A stretch of DNA of 64,000 nt from contig NZ_CP012898.1 in assembly GCF_001310225.1 (NCBI RefSeq), forward strand, positions 434,001-498,000, written 5' to 3'. Of the stretch, positions 26,520 through 35,123 are shown in pieces. The notes beneath the pieces were generated by a model, which saw nothing but the letters and a program-made list of their open reading frames with translations, searched no databases and was not told where the DNA came from. This stretch comes from Pseudalgibacter alginicilyticus (lineage in GTDB: Bacteria > Bacteroidota > Bacteroidia > Flavobacteriales > Flavobacteriaceae). Made by a program: the position numbers and the translations under genes. The stretch's first letter is position 1. Every line of letters begins with the position of its first letter.

Positions 26520-29126
26520 TTACTTAATCTCATCAATGGCATTATCAATAAGTATTCTTAAATGTTGTTTATGTGCTCTAGAAATGGTATTTCCTGTAGC
26601 AGCGGCCATCGTTCTTATAGATTTTAAATTATATAATGCTAAAGATTTTGCCGTGTGTTGAAATTTATCTTTTTGTTTTCCTATTAATAAATCTATGAGC
26701 ATGGTAGTATATTCTAATTGAAGGTTTTGCCTAAAAGTATTTACATTGCCATAAATATCAGATTTAAAAATAGCTTGGTTTAAATCCGTCATAAAGGTTG
26801 ATAACGAATATTCATTACCATATAACTCAGAATCAGAAATACGCTGGAGTGTATTATAATGCAGTAAATGATTTAGTACATTTTTTTGAGCAGCTAATAC
26901 TTGACTATGTATTTTAGGGTCTTCAGGCGATGATCTAAAGTCAAAGCCTCTTCTTTGTTGAGCTAAATAATTGTATAAATCATTAGGAACATCAAAGGCG
27001 TTTGGAGCAAAAACATATGAATTAAGGGCGGCCATAGCTCTTTTCTGGTCTTCTAAGCTTACAGGAGTGTAAGGTTTGGTAGCTCCTTCTTGACCAGCCA
27101 TAGCTCTATCTACATAAACCCCTCCTATATATCTAGAAATAATTCCGGCTGCTGTAGCTTTTTGAGCGCTTAATAAGTTGTAAACATTACGCAATTCTTG
27201 GTAGGACTGTCCGCTTTTCGTGAATTTTTCTTTCGCATTTTTCATTAAATCAGTTGACAATAAAATACGATCTATAGAATAAGCAATCGGGTTGTTTGAT
27301 TGGTCACTAATCATAACACGAGGATCAATGGCTTTTCCTGGAGATCGCATATCATCAGCATCATTACCAAATATCAATTCGGGATTGGTTGACAGGTTTA
27401 ATAAGGCCTCACGGTCAGTTTCTAAATCAAAAGGCGTGTATCCAAATTGGATGGCCCAGATATCATAAGGCCCTACAGCTACATCATCATACTGTCCTTG
27501 TTTGCTTCTATCTCTCGTTATATTTAAAGCAGCATAATCCATTACAGAAGCCGTTAAACATTTACCTTTTATAAAATCAGCATCTGCCAATTGCTCAGGT
27601 GAAAATAAATGACTGGCTTTCATATTATGGTTTAATCCTAAAGTGTGTCCAACTTCATGCATGATTAAAGCGGTCATAGATTCTTTTTTAATACGCTCCA
27701 TTTCAAAATCTGAAGATTCAGATACCATGGCTGCGGTTTTAGCAAACATAACATCTTGTTGTATTTGATGCCCTAAGGTACAATAGCTGGTTGCGGAATC
27801 ATGAAATTCAGATGCCGTATGATGATAGGGTTCTAAATGAGGAGTAGATTCATACACTCTATCATAAAACACTCTATTGGTAAAATGAGCAAATTCAAGC
27901 ATAATATCAGCCCCTAAAATCTGCCCCGTTTTAGGATTTACAAAACTCGGTCCATAACCACCAAAAGGAGGTTTAGGAGATGAAGTCCAACGCAATACAT
28001 TATATCGAATGTCACCAGCATCCCAATCAGCATCATCGGGCTGAATTTTCACAACTATGGCATTTTTAAATCCTGCTTTTTCAAAAGCAACATTCCATTG
28101 TAAAACAGCATCTTTTATTGTTTGGCGCCATTCTAAGGGGGTTGAGTTTTCTATCCACCAAGTAATAGGGGTTACAGGTTCAGAAAGTGTGGCACTGGAG
28201 TCTTTCTTTTTTAAATGCCATCTGTGTACTAAATCACGATGTGGAGTGGCACTGGTAGAGGTTTTATCATCTACTTTAGTTATAAAATATCCAACTCTGG
28301 GGTCATCTAACCTAATTTCATAGTCATTATCGGGCATGGCTATAAAACTATGATGTATTTTAATACTCACGTTTCTAGGATCTGCCAGAGCATTGGAACC
28401 ACTATTTGATACAGAAGGTGAGGTGTAAACATACTCCACATTAACATCGGTATTTTCAGGGTAGTTTTTAATAGCTATAATTTTAGATTTATCCTTATTT
28501 AAAGACCCTAATTTGAATGAAGAAGACGGCTGACCAGAGCTACTAGCTGGTTTAATTTGTGATAGTGTTTCACTTAAAAATAAATCATCTACTTTAATTA
28601 AATATGCCTTTGTTTTTTTATCATAAGCCTCAATTTTAATACTAGCCATGTTGCCTTCACTGGTATTAGCATCTTTAGATTTTGACAAAGTACTATTGGG
28701 GTCAAAATAAAATGATGTATTTTGAGTTATAAATTCAATTTTATTGAAATATTTTTTAATCTTAAAAATTTTGGATCCCCTATAAGAGCCTCTAACTAAC
28801 CTGCCAGCATCCATGGGGCCATCGGTGATTTGACTGAAATAAATATAGTCATTATTTATACTTTCTTCAGGTATAATCATTTGTAATGTTCCCGTTATAG
28901 TATCTTGATAGATGCTAAACAATCCTTCAAATTTTTTACTAGCTTTTACAAGCTCTTTTATACTTTTTGTTTTTTTAGTGTCTGATGCTTTATCAGCAGC
29001 AACTTCAACGTTGCTTTTATTCTTTTTATTCTTTTTTTGAGCTTCTAAATGTTTTGGTGTTACAAAGCATGTAAAAATTAGTAAGAAATAAATAATTTTA
29101 ATGCGATAAGATTTGTTTGTTTTCAT
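26520..29126 (-). CDS. Zinc-dependent metalloprotease with DUF5117/DUF4953-type domains, exported
   Basis: 868 residues from the ATG at 29126, which gives a clean signal peptide (MKTNKSYRIKIIYFLLIF..., ending LEAQ); a start 18 codons earlier would place a polar tail before it. The metzincin-like zinc motif HEVGHTLGLNHNM is near residue 490, followed by SVMDYAALN (Met-turn-like). The N-terminal DUF5118/5117-type part and the C-terminal DUF4953 part give the normal length of the family. It is a distant paralogue of the protein at 43444-45876. Probably periplasmic or surface peptidase; substrate unknown. Confidence 0.88.
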   Translation of the reverse strand: MKTNKSYRIKIIYFLLIFTCFVTPKHLEAQKKNKKNKSNVEVAADKASDTKKTKSIKELVKASKKFEGLFSIYQDTITGTLQMIIPEESINNDYIYFSQITDGPMDAGRLVRGSYRGSKIFKIKKYFNKIEFITQNTSFYFDPNSTLSKSKDANTSEGNMASIKIEAYDKKTKAYLIKVDDLFLSETLSQIKPASSSGQPSSSFKLGSLNKDKSKIIAIKNYPENTDVNVEYVYTSPSVSNSGSNALADPRNVSIKIHHSFIAMPDNDYEIRLDDPRVGYFITKVDDKTSTSATPHRDLVHRWHLKKKDSSATLSEPVTPITWWIENSTPLEWRQTIKDAVLQWNVAFEKAGFKNAIVVKIQPDDADWDAGDIRYNVLRWTSSPKPPFGGYGPSFVNPKTGQILGADIMLEFAHFTNRVFYDRVYESTPHLEPYHHTASEFHDSATSYCTLGHQIQQDVMFAKTAAMVSESSDFEMERIKKESMTALIMHEVGHTLGLNHNMKASHLFSPEQLADADFIKGKCLTASVMDYAALNITRDRSKQGQYDDVAVGPYDIWAIQFGYTPFDLETDREALLNLSTNPELIFGNDADDMRSPGKAIDPRVMISDQSNNPIAYSIDRILLSTDLMKNAKEKFTKSGQSYQELRNVYNLLSAQKATAAGIISRYIGGVYVDRAMAGQEGATKPYTPVSLEDQKRAMAALNSYVFAPNAFDVPNDLYNYLAQQRRGFDFRSSPEDPKIHSQVLAAQKNVLNHLLHYNTLQRISDSELYGNEYSLSTFMTDLNQAIFKSDIYGNVNTFRQNLQLEYTTMLIDLLIGKQKDKFQHTAKSLALYNLKSIRTMAAATGNTISRAHKQHLRILIDNAIDEIK

Positions 29127-29272
29127 AGAGAAAGAATGCAGATTATTATTATTTTGAATTAGTCGATTTAAATTTAACATAAAAGAAATCGTTAATTGAT
29201 TTTTTTTATGTTAAAAATTAAGTTTTTAGTAATAAACTTAAAGTTTAACATATTTCAGTATCTTTATAAAAT

Positions 29273-30001
29273 ATGATAAAAGACCTAAAAATAGCTGTTT
29301 TAATTGATGGCGATAATATTCCTTCTAAGTATGTAACTGAAATGATGGAAGAGATTACAAAATATGGTTCGCCAACCATAAAACGTATATATGGAGATTG
29401 GACAAAACCCCATTTATCTAAATGGAAAAATATTTTGCTTGAAAATGCCATCACACCCATACAGCAATATGGATATACCACTGGAAAAAATGCTACAGAT
29501 TCAGCAATGATTATTGACGCTATGGATATTTTATATTCTAATAAGGTAGATGCGTTTTGCTTAGCATCATCTGATAGTGATTTTACAAAGTTAGCAACAC
29601 GCCTAAGAGAAGCAGGTTTAAAAGTATATGGTATTGGAGAAAAGAAAACCCCTGATCCGTTTATTGTTGCTTGTGATAAATTTATCTATTTAGAAATTTT
29701 AAAATCCAATACAGACGAAACTCAAATTGGAGGAAAATCAACTAAATCTAATTTAGATAATTTAACCCCTAAAGTGATAAGAATGCTTAAAAATTCAGTG
29801 TCTGATGCTGCTGATGAAGATGGATGGGCATTTTTAGGAGATGTAGGATCGCTAATACTTAAAAAACAACCCAATTTTGACTCTCGTAATTTTGGGTTTG
29901 AAAAATTAACGCCATTATTTAAATCTTTAAACCAATTTGAAACAGAACAACGAGACCAAAGTAATGGTCGATTTAAACTGATTTATGTTCGCAATAAATA
30001 A
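29273..30001 (+). CDS. NYN-domain putative RNase with C-terminal OST-HTH/LOTUS domain
   Basis: 242 residues. The NYN (PIN-like) nuclease domain occupies about 1-145, with conserved acidic residues in VLIDGDNIPSKY, GKNATDSAMIIDAMD and LASSDSDFTKLATRLREAG. About 160-240 is a LOTUS/OST-HTH-like winged-helix (VIRMLKNSVSDAADEDGWAFLGDVGSLI). The pairing is that of LabA/limkain-type proteins, thought to act on RNA. It stands alone. Confidence 0.88.
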   Translation: MIKDLKIAVLIDGDNIPSKYVTEMMEEITKYGSPTIKRIYGDWTKPHLSKWKNILLENAITPIQQYGYTTGKNATDSAMIIDAMDILYSNKVDAFCLASSDSDFTKLATRLREAGLKVYGIGEKKTPDPFIVACDKFIYLEILKSNTDETQIGGKSTKSNLDNLTPKVIRMLKNSVSDAADEDGWAFLGDVGSLILKKQPNFDSRNFGFEKLTPLFKSLNQFETEQRDQSNGRFKLIYVRNK

Positions 30002-30057
30002 TTTATTTTTTTATTATATTCAAAAAAAGTTCATCTATTTTGCCATGAACTTGCATT

Positions 30058-30077
30058 GTACTGAGCGGAATTGAAGT
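30058..30077. repeat. Degenerate copy of a dispersed flavobacterial intergenic repeat
   Basis: The reverse complement reads ACTTCAATTCCGCTCAGTAC and resembles ACTTCGACACGCTCAGTCC at 55508-55526, with one indel. ACTTCGAC-CGCTCAGT elements occur between genes in many Bacteroidetes; function unknown. Confidence 0.4.
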
Positions 30078-30123
30078 AGGATGAGGAGTGCTTATTTGCA
30101 GCCCTTTTTTATTTAAATATTTT

Positions 30124-30150
30124 GCGTCTTTTTTAATTCTTTTCGTCTAT
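30124..30150 (+). promoter_or_regulatory. Putative SigZ-type promoter upstream of sigZ
   Basis: GCGTC (30124-30128, in a T-rich context TTTGCGTCTTTT) and CGTCTAT (30144-30150, followed by AAATAAA) are separated by 15 bases. The same two boxes precede arsM and the aminotransferase-fold gene downstream. CGTC in the -10 is typical of ECF sigma promoters. The sigZ ATG is 36 bases after the start of the second box. Confidence 0.65.
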
Positions 30151-30179
30151 AAATAAATCTTTGATTTATTTTTGTTGTT

Positions 30180-30725
30180 ATGAATACTGAAATTATACAC
30201 GTTTGGAATGATATGAATGACCGATTGGCAAATTTTGTTAATAGCAAGGTTAAAGACCCTGATCTTACCAAAGATATTGTTCAAGACGTTTTTTTAAAAG
30301 CATTTACAAAGTTTGACACGCTAAAGAATAAAGAAAAATTAGTGTCTTGGATTTATCAGATTACACGTAATGAAATAGTTTCTCACTTCAGAAAATTAAA
30401 GTTTGATATCTCTACAGAGGATATTGAATCTGTTGAATATTCAAATGATTCACTCACTTCTGAATTAGCACATTGTATTAGTCCGTTTATAAATTCACTT
30501 CCTGAAAAATATAAACAAGCCATTATTATGGCAGATATTGAAAATGTTCCTCAAAAAGAAATAGCAAAACGCTTAAATATTTCGTATTCAGGTGCTAAAT
30601 CAAGAGTACAACGCGGCAGAGAATTACTAAAATCTTCCTACAACCAATGTTGTGCTATATCTACAGATATTTATGGGAATGTTATGGATTATACAGCTAA
30701 AAACCGTAAGCTATCTTGTGAGTAA
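30180..30725 (+). CDS. sigZ: ECF RNA polymerase sigma factor SigZ
   Basis: 181 residues. Sigma-70 region 2 is about 10-75 (DIVQDVFLKAF, SWIYQITRNEIVSHF) and region 4 about 100-150 (SLPEKYKQAIIM, AKRLNISYSGAKSRVQRGRELLK). The C-terminal tail with Cys157-Cys158, YGNVMDY and Cys180 is the feature shared with Bacillus SigZ-type factors. No anti-sigma factor gene is adjacent. The same promoter-like motif precedes this gene and the next two, so it probably activates itself, arsM and the lyase gene. What it senses is unknown. Confidence 0.88.
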   Translation: MNTEIIHVWNDMNDRLANFVNSKVKDPDLTKDIVQDVFLKAFTKFDTLKNKEKLVSWIYQITRNEIVSHFRKLKFDISTEDIESVEYSNDSLTSELAHCISPFINSLPEKYKQAIIMADIENVPQKEIAKRLNISYSGAKSRVQRGRELLKSSYNQCCAISTDIYGNVMDYTAKNRKLSCE

Positions 30726-30736
30726 TAATTTTTTTT

Positions 30737-30763
30737 GCGTCTTTTTTTTAGGCTGGCGTCTAT
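30737..30763 (+). promoter_or_regulatory. Putative SigZ-type promoter upstream of arsM
   Basis: GCGTC (30737-30741) in TTTTTTGCGTCTTTT and CGTCTAT (30757-30763), spacing 15 bases, identical to the arrangement before sigZ. The arsM ATG is 48 bases after the second box begins. It starts about 12 bases after the sigZ stop. Confidence 0.65.
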
Positions 30764-30804
30764 AGAGTGAAAATTAAATTAAAAACACTTTAAATAAATA
30801 AATT

Positions 30805-31596
30805 ATGTCAAAAAAAATTATTGATCATGTTAAAGAAGCGTATACTAAAGTTGTTAATTCTGGAGCCGGTTGTGGTTGTGGTCCAACAGGTTCTGGTTTG
30901 TCAACCCAAGATTGGTCACTAAACGAAAGCTATTCTCAAGTAGCGGGTTATGAGGCTGATGCAGATTATGCATTAGGTTGTGGGATTCCAACAAACGATG
31001 CTAAAATAAAGGAAGGTGATACGGTTTTAGATTTAGGTTCTGGTGCAGGAAATGACGTTTTTGTTGCGCGCCAAATTGTTGGTGAATCAGGACATGTCAT
31101 TGGAGTGGATATGACGCAAGCTATGATTGATAAAGCTAATGAAAATAAACAAAAATTAGGGTATACCAATGTAGATTTTGTTTTAGGTGAAATTGAAAAC
31201 CTTCCATTAAAGGATAATTGTATTGATGTTTCAGTGAGCAATTGTGTCTTAAACTTGGTTCCAGATAAAAAGAAAGCCTATGAAGAAGTTTATCGAGTAT
31301 TAAAACCAGGAGGACACTTTAACATGTCGGATATTGTATTAAGAGGCATTTTACCAAAAGGTATTATGGAAGCTGCCGAAATGTATGCAGGTTGTATTTC
31401 GGGAGCATTACAACAAGAAGACTATATACAAGCAATAAAAGATGCAGGCTTTAAAAATATTACTATTACTAAAGAACGCATTATTAATATACCAGATGAT
31501 GTGTTAATGAGTTACGTATGCTGTCCTGAAGAATTAGAAGCATTCAAAGCAAGTGATAATAATATTGTTAGTCTTGGCGTGTATGCTGAAAAATAA
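30805..31596 (+). CDS. arsM: Arsenite S-adenosylmethionine methyltransferase
   Basis: 263 residues. SAM-binding motif VLDLGSGAGNDVFVA (about 74-88) and GVDMTQAMIDKA. The three cysteines expected to bind As(III) are in ALGCG (Cys59), SNCVLN (Cys147) and AGCISGAL (Cys197); further cysteines at 23, 25, 139, 239 and 240 are present. ArsM methylates arsenite to mono-, di- and trimethyl arsenicals. No arsR, arsB or arsC is nearby; the gene instead sits between sigZ and a C-S lyase gene and carries the same promoter-like element, so it is likely under SigZ control. Confidence 0.92.
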   Translation: MSKKIIDHVKEAYTKVVNSGAGCGCGPTGSGLSTQDWSLNESYSQVAGYEADADYALGCGIPTNDAKIKEGDTVLDLGSGAGNDVFVARQIVGESGHVIGVDMTQAMIDKANENKQKLGYTNVDFVLGEIENLPLKDNCIDVSVSNCVLNLVPDKKKAYEEVYRVLKPGGHFNMSDIVLRGILPKGIMEAAEMYAGCISGALQQEDYIQAIKDAGFKNITITKERIINIPDDVLMSYVCCPEELEAFKASDNNIVSLGVYAEK

Positions 31597-31627
31597 CCCT
31601 TTTTTTAATAGCTAATTAACGCTAATT

Positions 31628-31658
31628 TAGCCTTTCATTTTTGTAAGGCTATTTTTTT
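31628..31658 (+). terminator. Rho-independent terminator of arsM
   Basis: TAGCCTT (31628-31634) pairs with AAGGCTA (31645-31651) and is followed by seven T. The T run leads directly into the GCGTC box of the next promoter-like element (31659). Confidence 0.75.
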
Positions 31659-31684
31659 GCGTCTTTGTTTAATAAAACGTCTGT
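31659..31684 (+). promoter_or_regulatory. Putative SigZ-type promoter upstream of the PatB-like gene
   Basis: GCGTC (31659-31663) and CGTCTGT (31678-31684, followed by AAATAAA) are separated by 14 bases. The downstream flank is nearly the same as that before sigZ. It decides the start of the next gene: a TTG at 31665 would lie between the boxes, so the ATG at 31701 must be the start. Confidence 0.65.
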
Positions 31685-31700
31685 AAATAAATATAATAGA

Positions 31701-32906
31701 ATGACTCAATTTGATAAAATACACACCGTAGAGCAGAATTTTTCAAAAAGTAATCCTAAGCATTTAAAGAGCATGTTTGGAGCAACAGATTTAATGCCAT
31801 TATGGGTAGCAGATATGGATTTTGAAATAGCAAAGCCTATTCAAGAAGCCTTACAAAAATTGGTCATTAGAAATATGTATGCTTATGAGTTTAATACAGA
31901 TGAGGTTTTTAAAGCTATATCTGATTGGAATTTAAAACGCCATAAATTACACTTACATCCAAAATTGTTTGTTCAGGTTCCAAGTGTACTTACTGGTATA
32001 GGTGTGTTGATAAGAGAACTCTCTGAAAAAGGTGATGGTATATTAGTGCAAACACCTGTATATCATCAGTTTTTTAAGGTTATAGAATCTGCTGAACGAA
32101 AAGTGATTCACAATAAACTAAAAATGGTTAATGGTCTGTATTTCATGGATTTTGAAGATATAGAGCGCAAGTTTAAAACCCTAAATATTAAAGCTGTTTT
32201 ACTTTGTAATCCACACAATCCTGTTGGTCGTGTTTGGTCTAAAGACGAATTGCAAACGCTAATAGACCTTGCCAATAAATACAACATTACTGTCATTAGC
32301 GATGAAATTCATTCAGAAATTGTCTATTCAAACTCACAGTTTATTAGCATGGCTTCATTAAATAAAAGTGAAAATCATATTACAATTTTAGGTTCACCAG
32401 CAAAAACCTTTGGTATGCAGAGTATTGCAAATGGGTATTTATATATTGCTGATAGTGAGATACTTAATCGAGTTAAGCACACTGTCGAATCGTTATATTT
32501 AGGTCACGGAAGTATTTATTCTGCTAATGCAACAATAGCGGCATATACAAAAGGGGAGGAGTGGTTGGATGCGTTGCTGGTATATCTTGAAAAGTCAATG
32601 CAGTGGATTGAAAATTTTATTCAAAATGAATTACCTGAAGTTGTATTTTACAAACCAGAAGGAACTTATCAAGTTTGGTTAGATTTTACTAAACTTAATC
32701 TATCGGATGCCGCTTTAAAACATTTGGTTGTGATGCAAGCAAAATTAGCTTTAGCACCCGGTGATTGGTTTGAAAGTACACACACACAGTTTATGCGTAT
32801 GAATATAGCTTCTCCATTATCTAAAATTCAGCAAGCGTTTTATCAATTAAAAAAAGCAATAGAGGCTGGTGTTGATTCTACTTTTATTGAAGAAGAAATC
32901 AAATAG
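31701..32906 (+). CDS. PLP-dependent C-S lyase / aminotransferase of the MalY-PatB family
   Basis: 401 residues from the ATG at 31701; the longer frame from a TTG at 31665 overlaps the promoter-like boxes and is not used. Fold-type I PLP motifs: PLWVADMDF near the N-terminus, CNPHNPVGRVW, ISDEIHSEIVY and the PLP lysine in SPAKTFGMQS. The family includes cystathionine beta-lyases (PatB) and MalY. It probably cleaves C-S bonds of cysteine conjugates, releasing thiol, pyruvate and ammonia. Predicted co-regulation with arsM by SigZ suggests a thiol or metalloid stress link. Confidence 0.85.
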   Translation: MTQFDKIHTVEQNFSKSNPKHLKSMFGATDLMPLWVADMDFEIAKPIQEALQKLVIRNMYAYEFNTDEVFKAISDWNLKRHKLHLHPKLFVQVPSVLTGIGVLIRELSEKGDGILVQTPVYHQFFKVIESAERKVIHNKLKMVNGLYFMDFEDIERKFKTLNIKAVLLCNPHNPVGRVWSKDELQTLIDLANKYNITVISDEIHSEIVYSNSQFISMASLNKSENHITILGSPAKTFGMQSIANGYLYIADSEILNRVKHTVESLYLGHGSIYSANATIAAYTKGEEWLDALLVYLEKSMQWIENFIQNELPEVVFYKPEGTYQVWLDFTKLNLSDAALKHLVVMQAKLALAPGDWFESTHTQFMRMNIASPLSKIQQAFYQLKKAIEAGVDSTFIEEEIK

Positions 32907-32990
32907 TGATTGCTATTCTTGTTAAATCACATTCTTAAGAGAAACCTTTATTAGTTCTAAAAAATGAACTGATTAAGAAGTTCAAAAGTT

Positions 32991-33012
32991 TAATTTCTAT
33001 TTTACATAATAT
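32991..33012 (+). repeat. Left end of cassette inverted repeat
   Basis: TAATTTCTATTTTACATAATAT (22 bases) is the inverted copy of 36548-36568, apart from one extra T. Together they bracket the restriction-modification cassette. Confidence 0.75.
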
Positions 33013-33047
33013 TAATAGTTGTAATTAAAAAATGATTGTACAGTATA

Positions 33048-33104
33048 ATGTCAAATATCGCCCAAAAGCGCTATTTCGCTAATTGTTGTAAAATGTACTA
33101 TAAT
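33048..33104 (+). repeat. 57-bp direct repeat flanking the restriction-modification cassette, left copy
   Basis: Identical at 56 of 57 positions with 36489-36545 and in the same orientation; the difference is A/G at position 43. It contains a short inverted repeat AGCG-CTATTT-CGCT. Distance between copies is 3441 bases. Confidence 0.93.
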
Positions 33105-33319
33105 GTTCTGCGTTATGTAACTTTGCTTTGGTAAAAAGTGAAGTTTAAACGACTACTTTTACTTATTTTTTTCTTCTCAATTTTTTCTCTACAATGTTAA
33201 TGAAACACGCTTTTTACGAAACGACAATAGGAGAGTAGTGAAATGTGTGTGAAATGGTATTATTTGAAGAGTGTTAAAAACTTTGCTAGCTCTTCAATTC
33301 TTATTGAATTTATACTTGT

Positions 33320-33327
33320 TATATTTG
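33320..33327 (+). promoter_or_regulatory. -7 promoter element for the restriction-modification operon
   Basis: TATATTTG, a full match to TAnnTTTG, 22 bases before the TTG start of the methyltransferase gene; gives a very short leader. A -33 box at normal spacing is not clear. Confidence 0.45.
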
Positions 33328-33349
33328 AGAAATCAAAAAACCTGAATAA

Positions 33350-34267
33350 TTGAAAACAGCAAAACCGTTTCTTAAATGGGCTGGTGGAAAAAGCCAACTT
33401 ATTAATGAAATTGAAAACTCTTTACCACAAGATTTTAAGAAAAAAGAATTTACTTTCATTGAGCCTTTTGTAGGTAGTGGAGCAGTAATGTTTTGGATGC
33501 TTAATAAATATCCTAACATAAAAAAAGCTGTTATAAATGATATTAACACAGATCTTACAAATACATATATCACAATTAGAAATAATGTTCGAGAAGTAAT
33601 TGAACAATTAGATGAATGGCAATCACAATATCATCAGTTTATAAATGATAGTGATGCGAGAAAGGAATATTATTATAAAAAAAGAGCTTTATTTAATACT
33701 CGTGAATCAGGTAATGTAGAACAATCTTCTTTATTCATCTTTTTGAACAGAACATGTTTTAATGGCTTATATAGAGTAAATAAATCAAATGGATTTAATG
33801 TTCCCATAGGGAGTTATAAAACACCTTTAATCTGTGATGAAGAAAATTTATTAGTAGTAAGTAAGTTATTGGAAAAAGTAGAAATATTAAATGGAGATTT
33901 TGAGGATACTATGTTTCATGTAGACAAGGACACTTTCTTTTATTTTGATCCACCATATAAGCCATTAAGTAATACTTCAAGTTTTAATTCATATGCAAAA
34001 GATGAGTTCAATGACAATGAACAAATACGTCTGCGAGACTTTTGTGAAAAGCTAAATACAAATGAACATTATTGGATGTTAAGTAATTCAGATGTTAAAG
34101 GGAAAAATCCAAACGATAATTTTTTTGATGATTTATACTCAAACTTTAATATTAATAGAGTTCAGGCTCGAAGAAGTATAAATGCAAATCCTGACAAAAG
34201 AGGAAAACTTAACGAATTATTGATAACTAATTATACTACAGAAGCTGAATATGCAAAAGCAATTTGA
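33350..34267 (+). CDS. dpnM: DNA adenine methyltransferase, D12 class (DpnM-like)
   Basis: 305 residues starting at TTG, which gives the canonical beginning KTAKPFLKWAGGKSQL (SAM-binding region). FVGSGAVMFWML (about 40-51) and the catalytic YFDPPYKPLS (about 199-208) are present in the alpha order. The family modifies adenine in GATC. It overlaps the endonuclease gene by 17 bases, as expected for a compact DpnII-like system. GATC is inferred from family and neighbours, not from sequence alone. Confidence 0.92.
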   Translation: MKTAKPFLKWAGGKSQLINEIENSLPQDFKKKEFTFIEPFVGSGAVMFWMLNKYPNIKKAVINDINTDLTNTYITIRNNVREVIEQLDEWQSQYHQFINDSDARKEYYYKKRALFNTRESGNVEQSSLFIFLNRTCFNGLYRVNKSNGFNVPIGSYKTPLICDEENLLVVSKLLEKVEILNGDFEDTMFHVDKDTFFYFDPPYKPLSNTSSFNSYAKDEFNDNEQIRLRDFCEKLNTNEHYWMLSNSDVKGKNPNDNFFDDLYSNFNINRVQARRSINANPDKRGKLNELLITNYTTEAEYAKAI

Positions 34268-35090
34268 TGATTTCTTAAACGAATTAAGCGAAACTAACGC
34301 TACTCTTGATTATTATACTGACTTTGATAAGATTATTACAAACGTTAATAAGATTTCATTAAAGTTAAATCAACTTAACTATTTGATAGGTAAAGATGAT
34401 TTAAAAACTGCAATTAGTGAAGTTTTCAATGAAAACCCAAAAGCTTTTGAAGTTCTAGGAATACTTATAGCTGTAAGGAAAAAGGATAAGAAAAAAACAA
34501 TTGATTTGAATGGAGATGTAGTTTTAGTTCAATCATATTTTAATGACGCAAATAAAGTTTTTGAATTTATAGAAGAAACGGGATTAGGAGGTGTTTTTAG
34601 AAATAAAAATATCACAAATTTAGTTGATTATGTTTTTGGTGTAGAAGTTGGTTTAGACAGCAATGCACGTAAGAATAGAGGTGGAAGTAATATGGAAAAA
34701 GCGGTTTCCAAAATATTTCAAAAACATAATATTTTTCATAAAAAAGAAGTTTATTTAACTGATTATCCTGAAATATTAAGTTTAGGAGGTGATTTAAAAA
34801 GAGTTGATTTTATAATTAAAACAAGTGTAAAAACATACCTGATAGAAGTAAATTATTATAATGGTGGAGGCTCTAAATTAAACGAGACTGCTAGATCATA
34901 TTCTGATTTAGCTCCGAAAATAAATCAATATGATAACTTTGAATTTGTATGGATTACTGATGGTCGAGGTTGGTTCAGCGCAAAAAATAAATTACAAGAA
35001 GCATTTAATATTATACCAAGTTTATACAACCTTACTTCATTAGACGCATTCATCAAAAAAGTAAAAGAAGAAAACCCAGAAGTTTTCTGA
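34251..35090 (+). CDS. dpnB: Type II restriction endonuclease, DpnII family
   Basis: 279 residues. It has the family region GLDSNARKNRGGSNMEKAV (about 142-160) and the PD-(D/E)xK-like core in KRVDFIIKT...YLIEVNYYNGGGSKLNETARSY (about 183-222). The expected activity is cleavage of unmethylated GATC. It lies between two methyltransferase genes; in pneumococcal DpnII the order is dpnM-dpnA-dpnB, so the order here is different. Confidence 0.9.
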   Translation: MQKQFDDFLNELSETNATLDYYTDFDKIITNVNKISLKLNQLNYLIGKDDLKTAISEVFNENPKAFEVLGILIAVRKKDKKKTIDLNGDVVLVQSYFNDANKVFEFIEETGLGGVFRNKNITNLVDYVFGVEVGLDSNARKNRGGSNMEKAVSKIFQKHNIFHKKEVYLTDYPEILSLGGDLKRVDFIIKTSVKTYLIEVNYYNGGGSKLNETARSYSDLAPKINQYDNFEFVWITDGRGWFSAKNKLQEAFNIIPSLYNLTSLDAFIKKVKEENPEVF

Positions 35091-35123
35091 TTAATACTTT
35101 TATATTTCTTTTTTTTAATATAA

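Larger units (their letters stand above)
32907..33349. other. Left boundary region of the restriction-modification cassette
   Basis: This 443-base gap has no gene. It contains the left inverted repeat (32991-33012), the left 57-bp direct repeat (33048-33104), an inverted TTACATAA/TTATGTAA pair (33002-33009 and 33113-33120) and, near its right end, the promoter of the methyltransferase gene. Confidence 0.7.

Noticed and set aside
29178-29180. Start at 29180 for the metalloprotease
   Set aside because: It would put an 18-residue polar extension before the signal peptide; the ATG at 29126 fits better.
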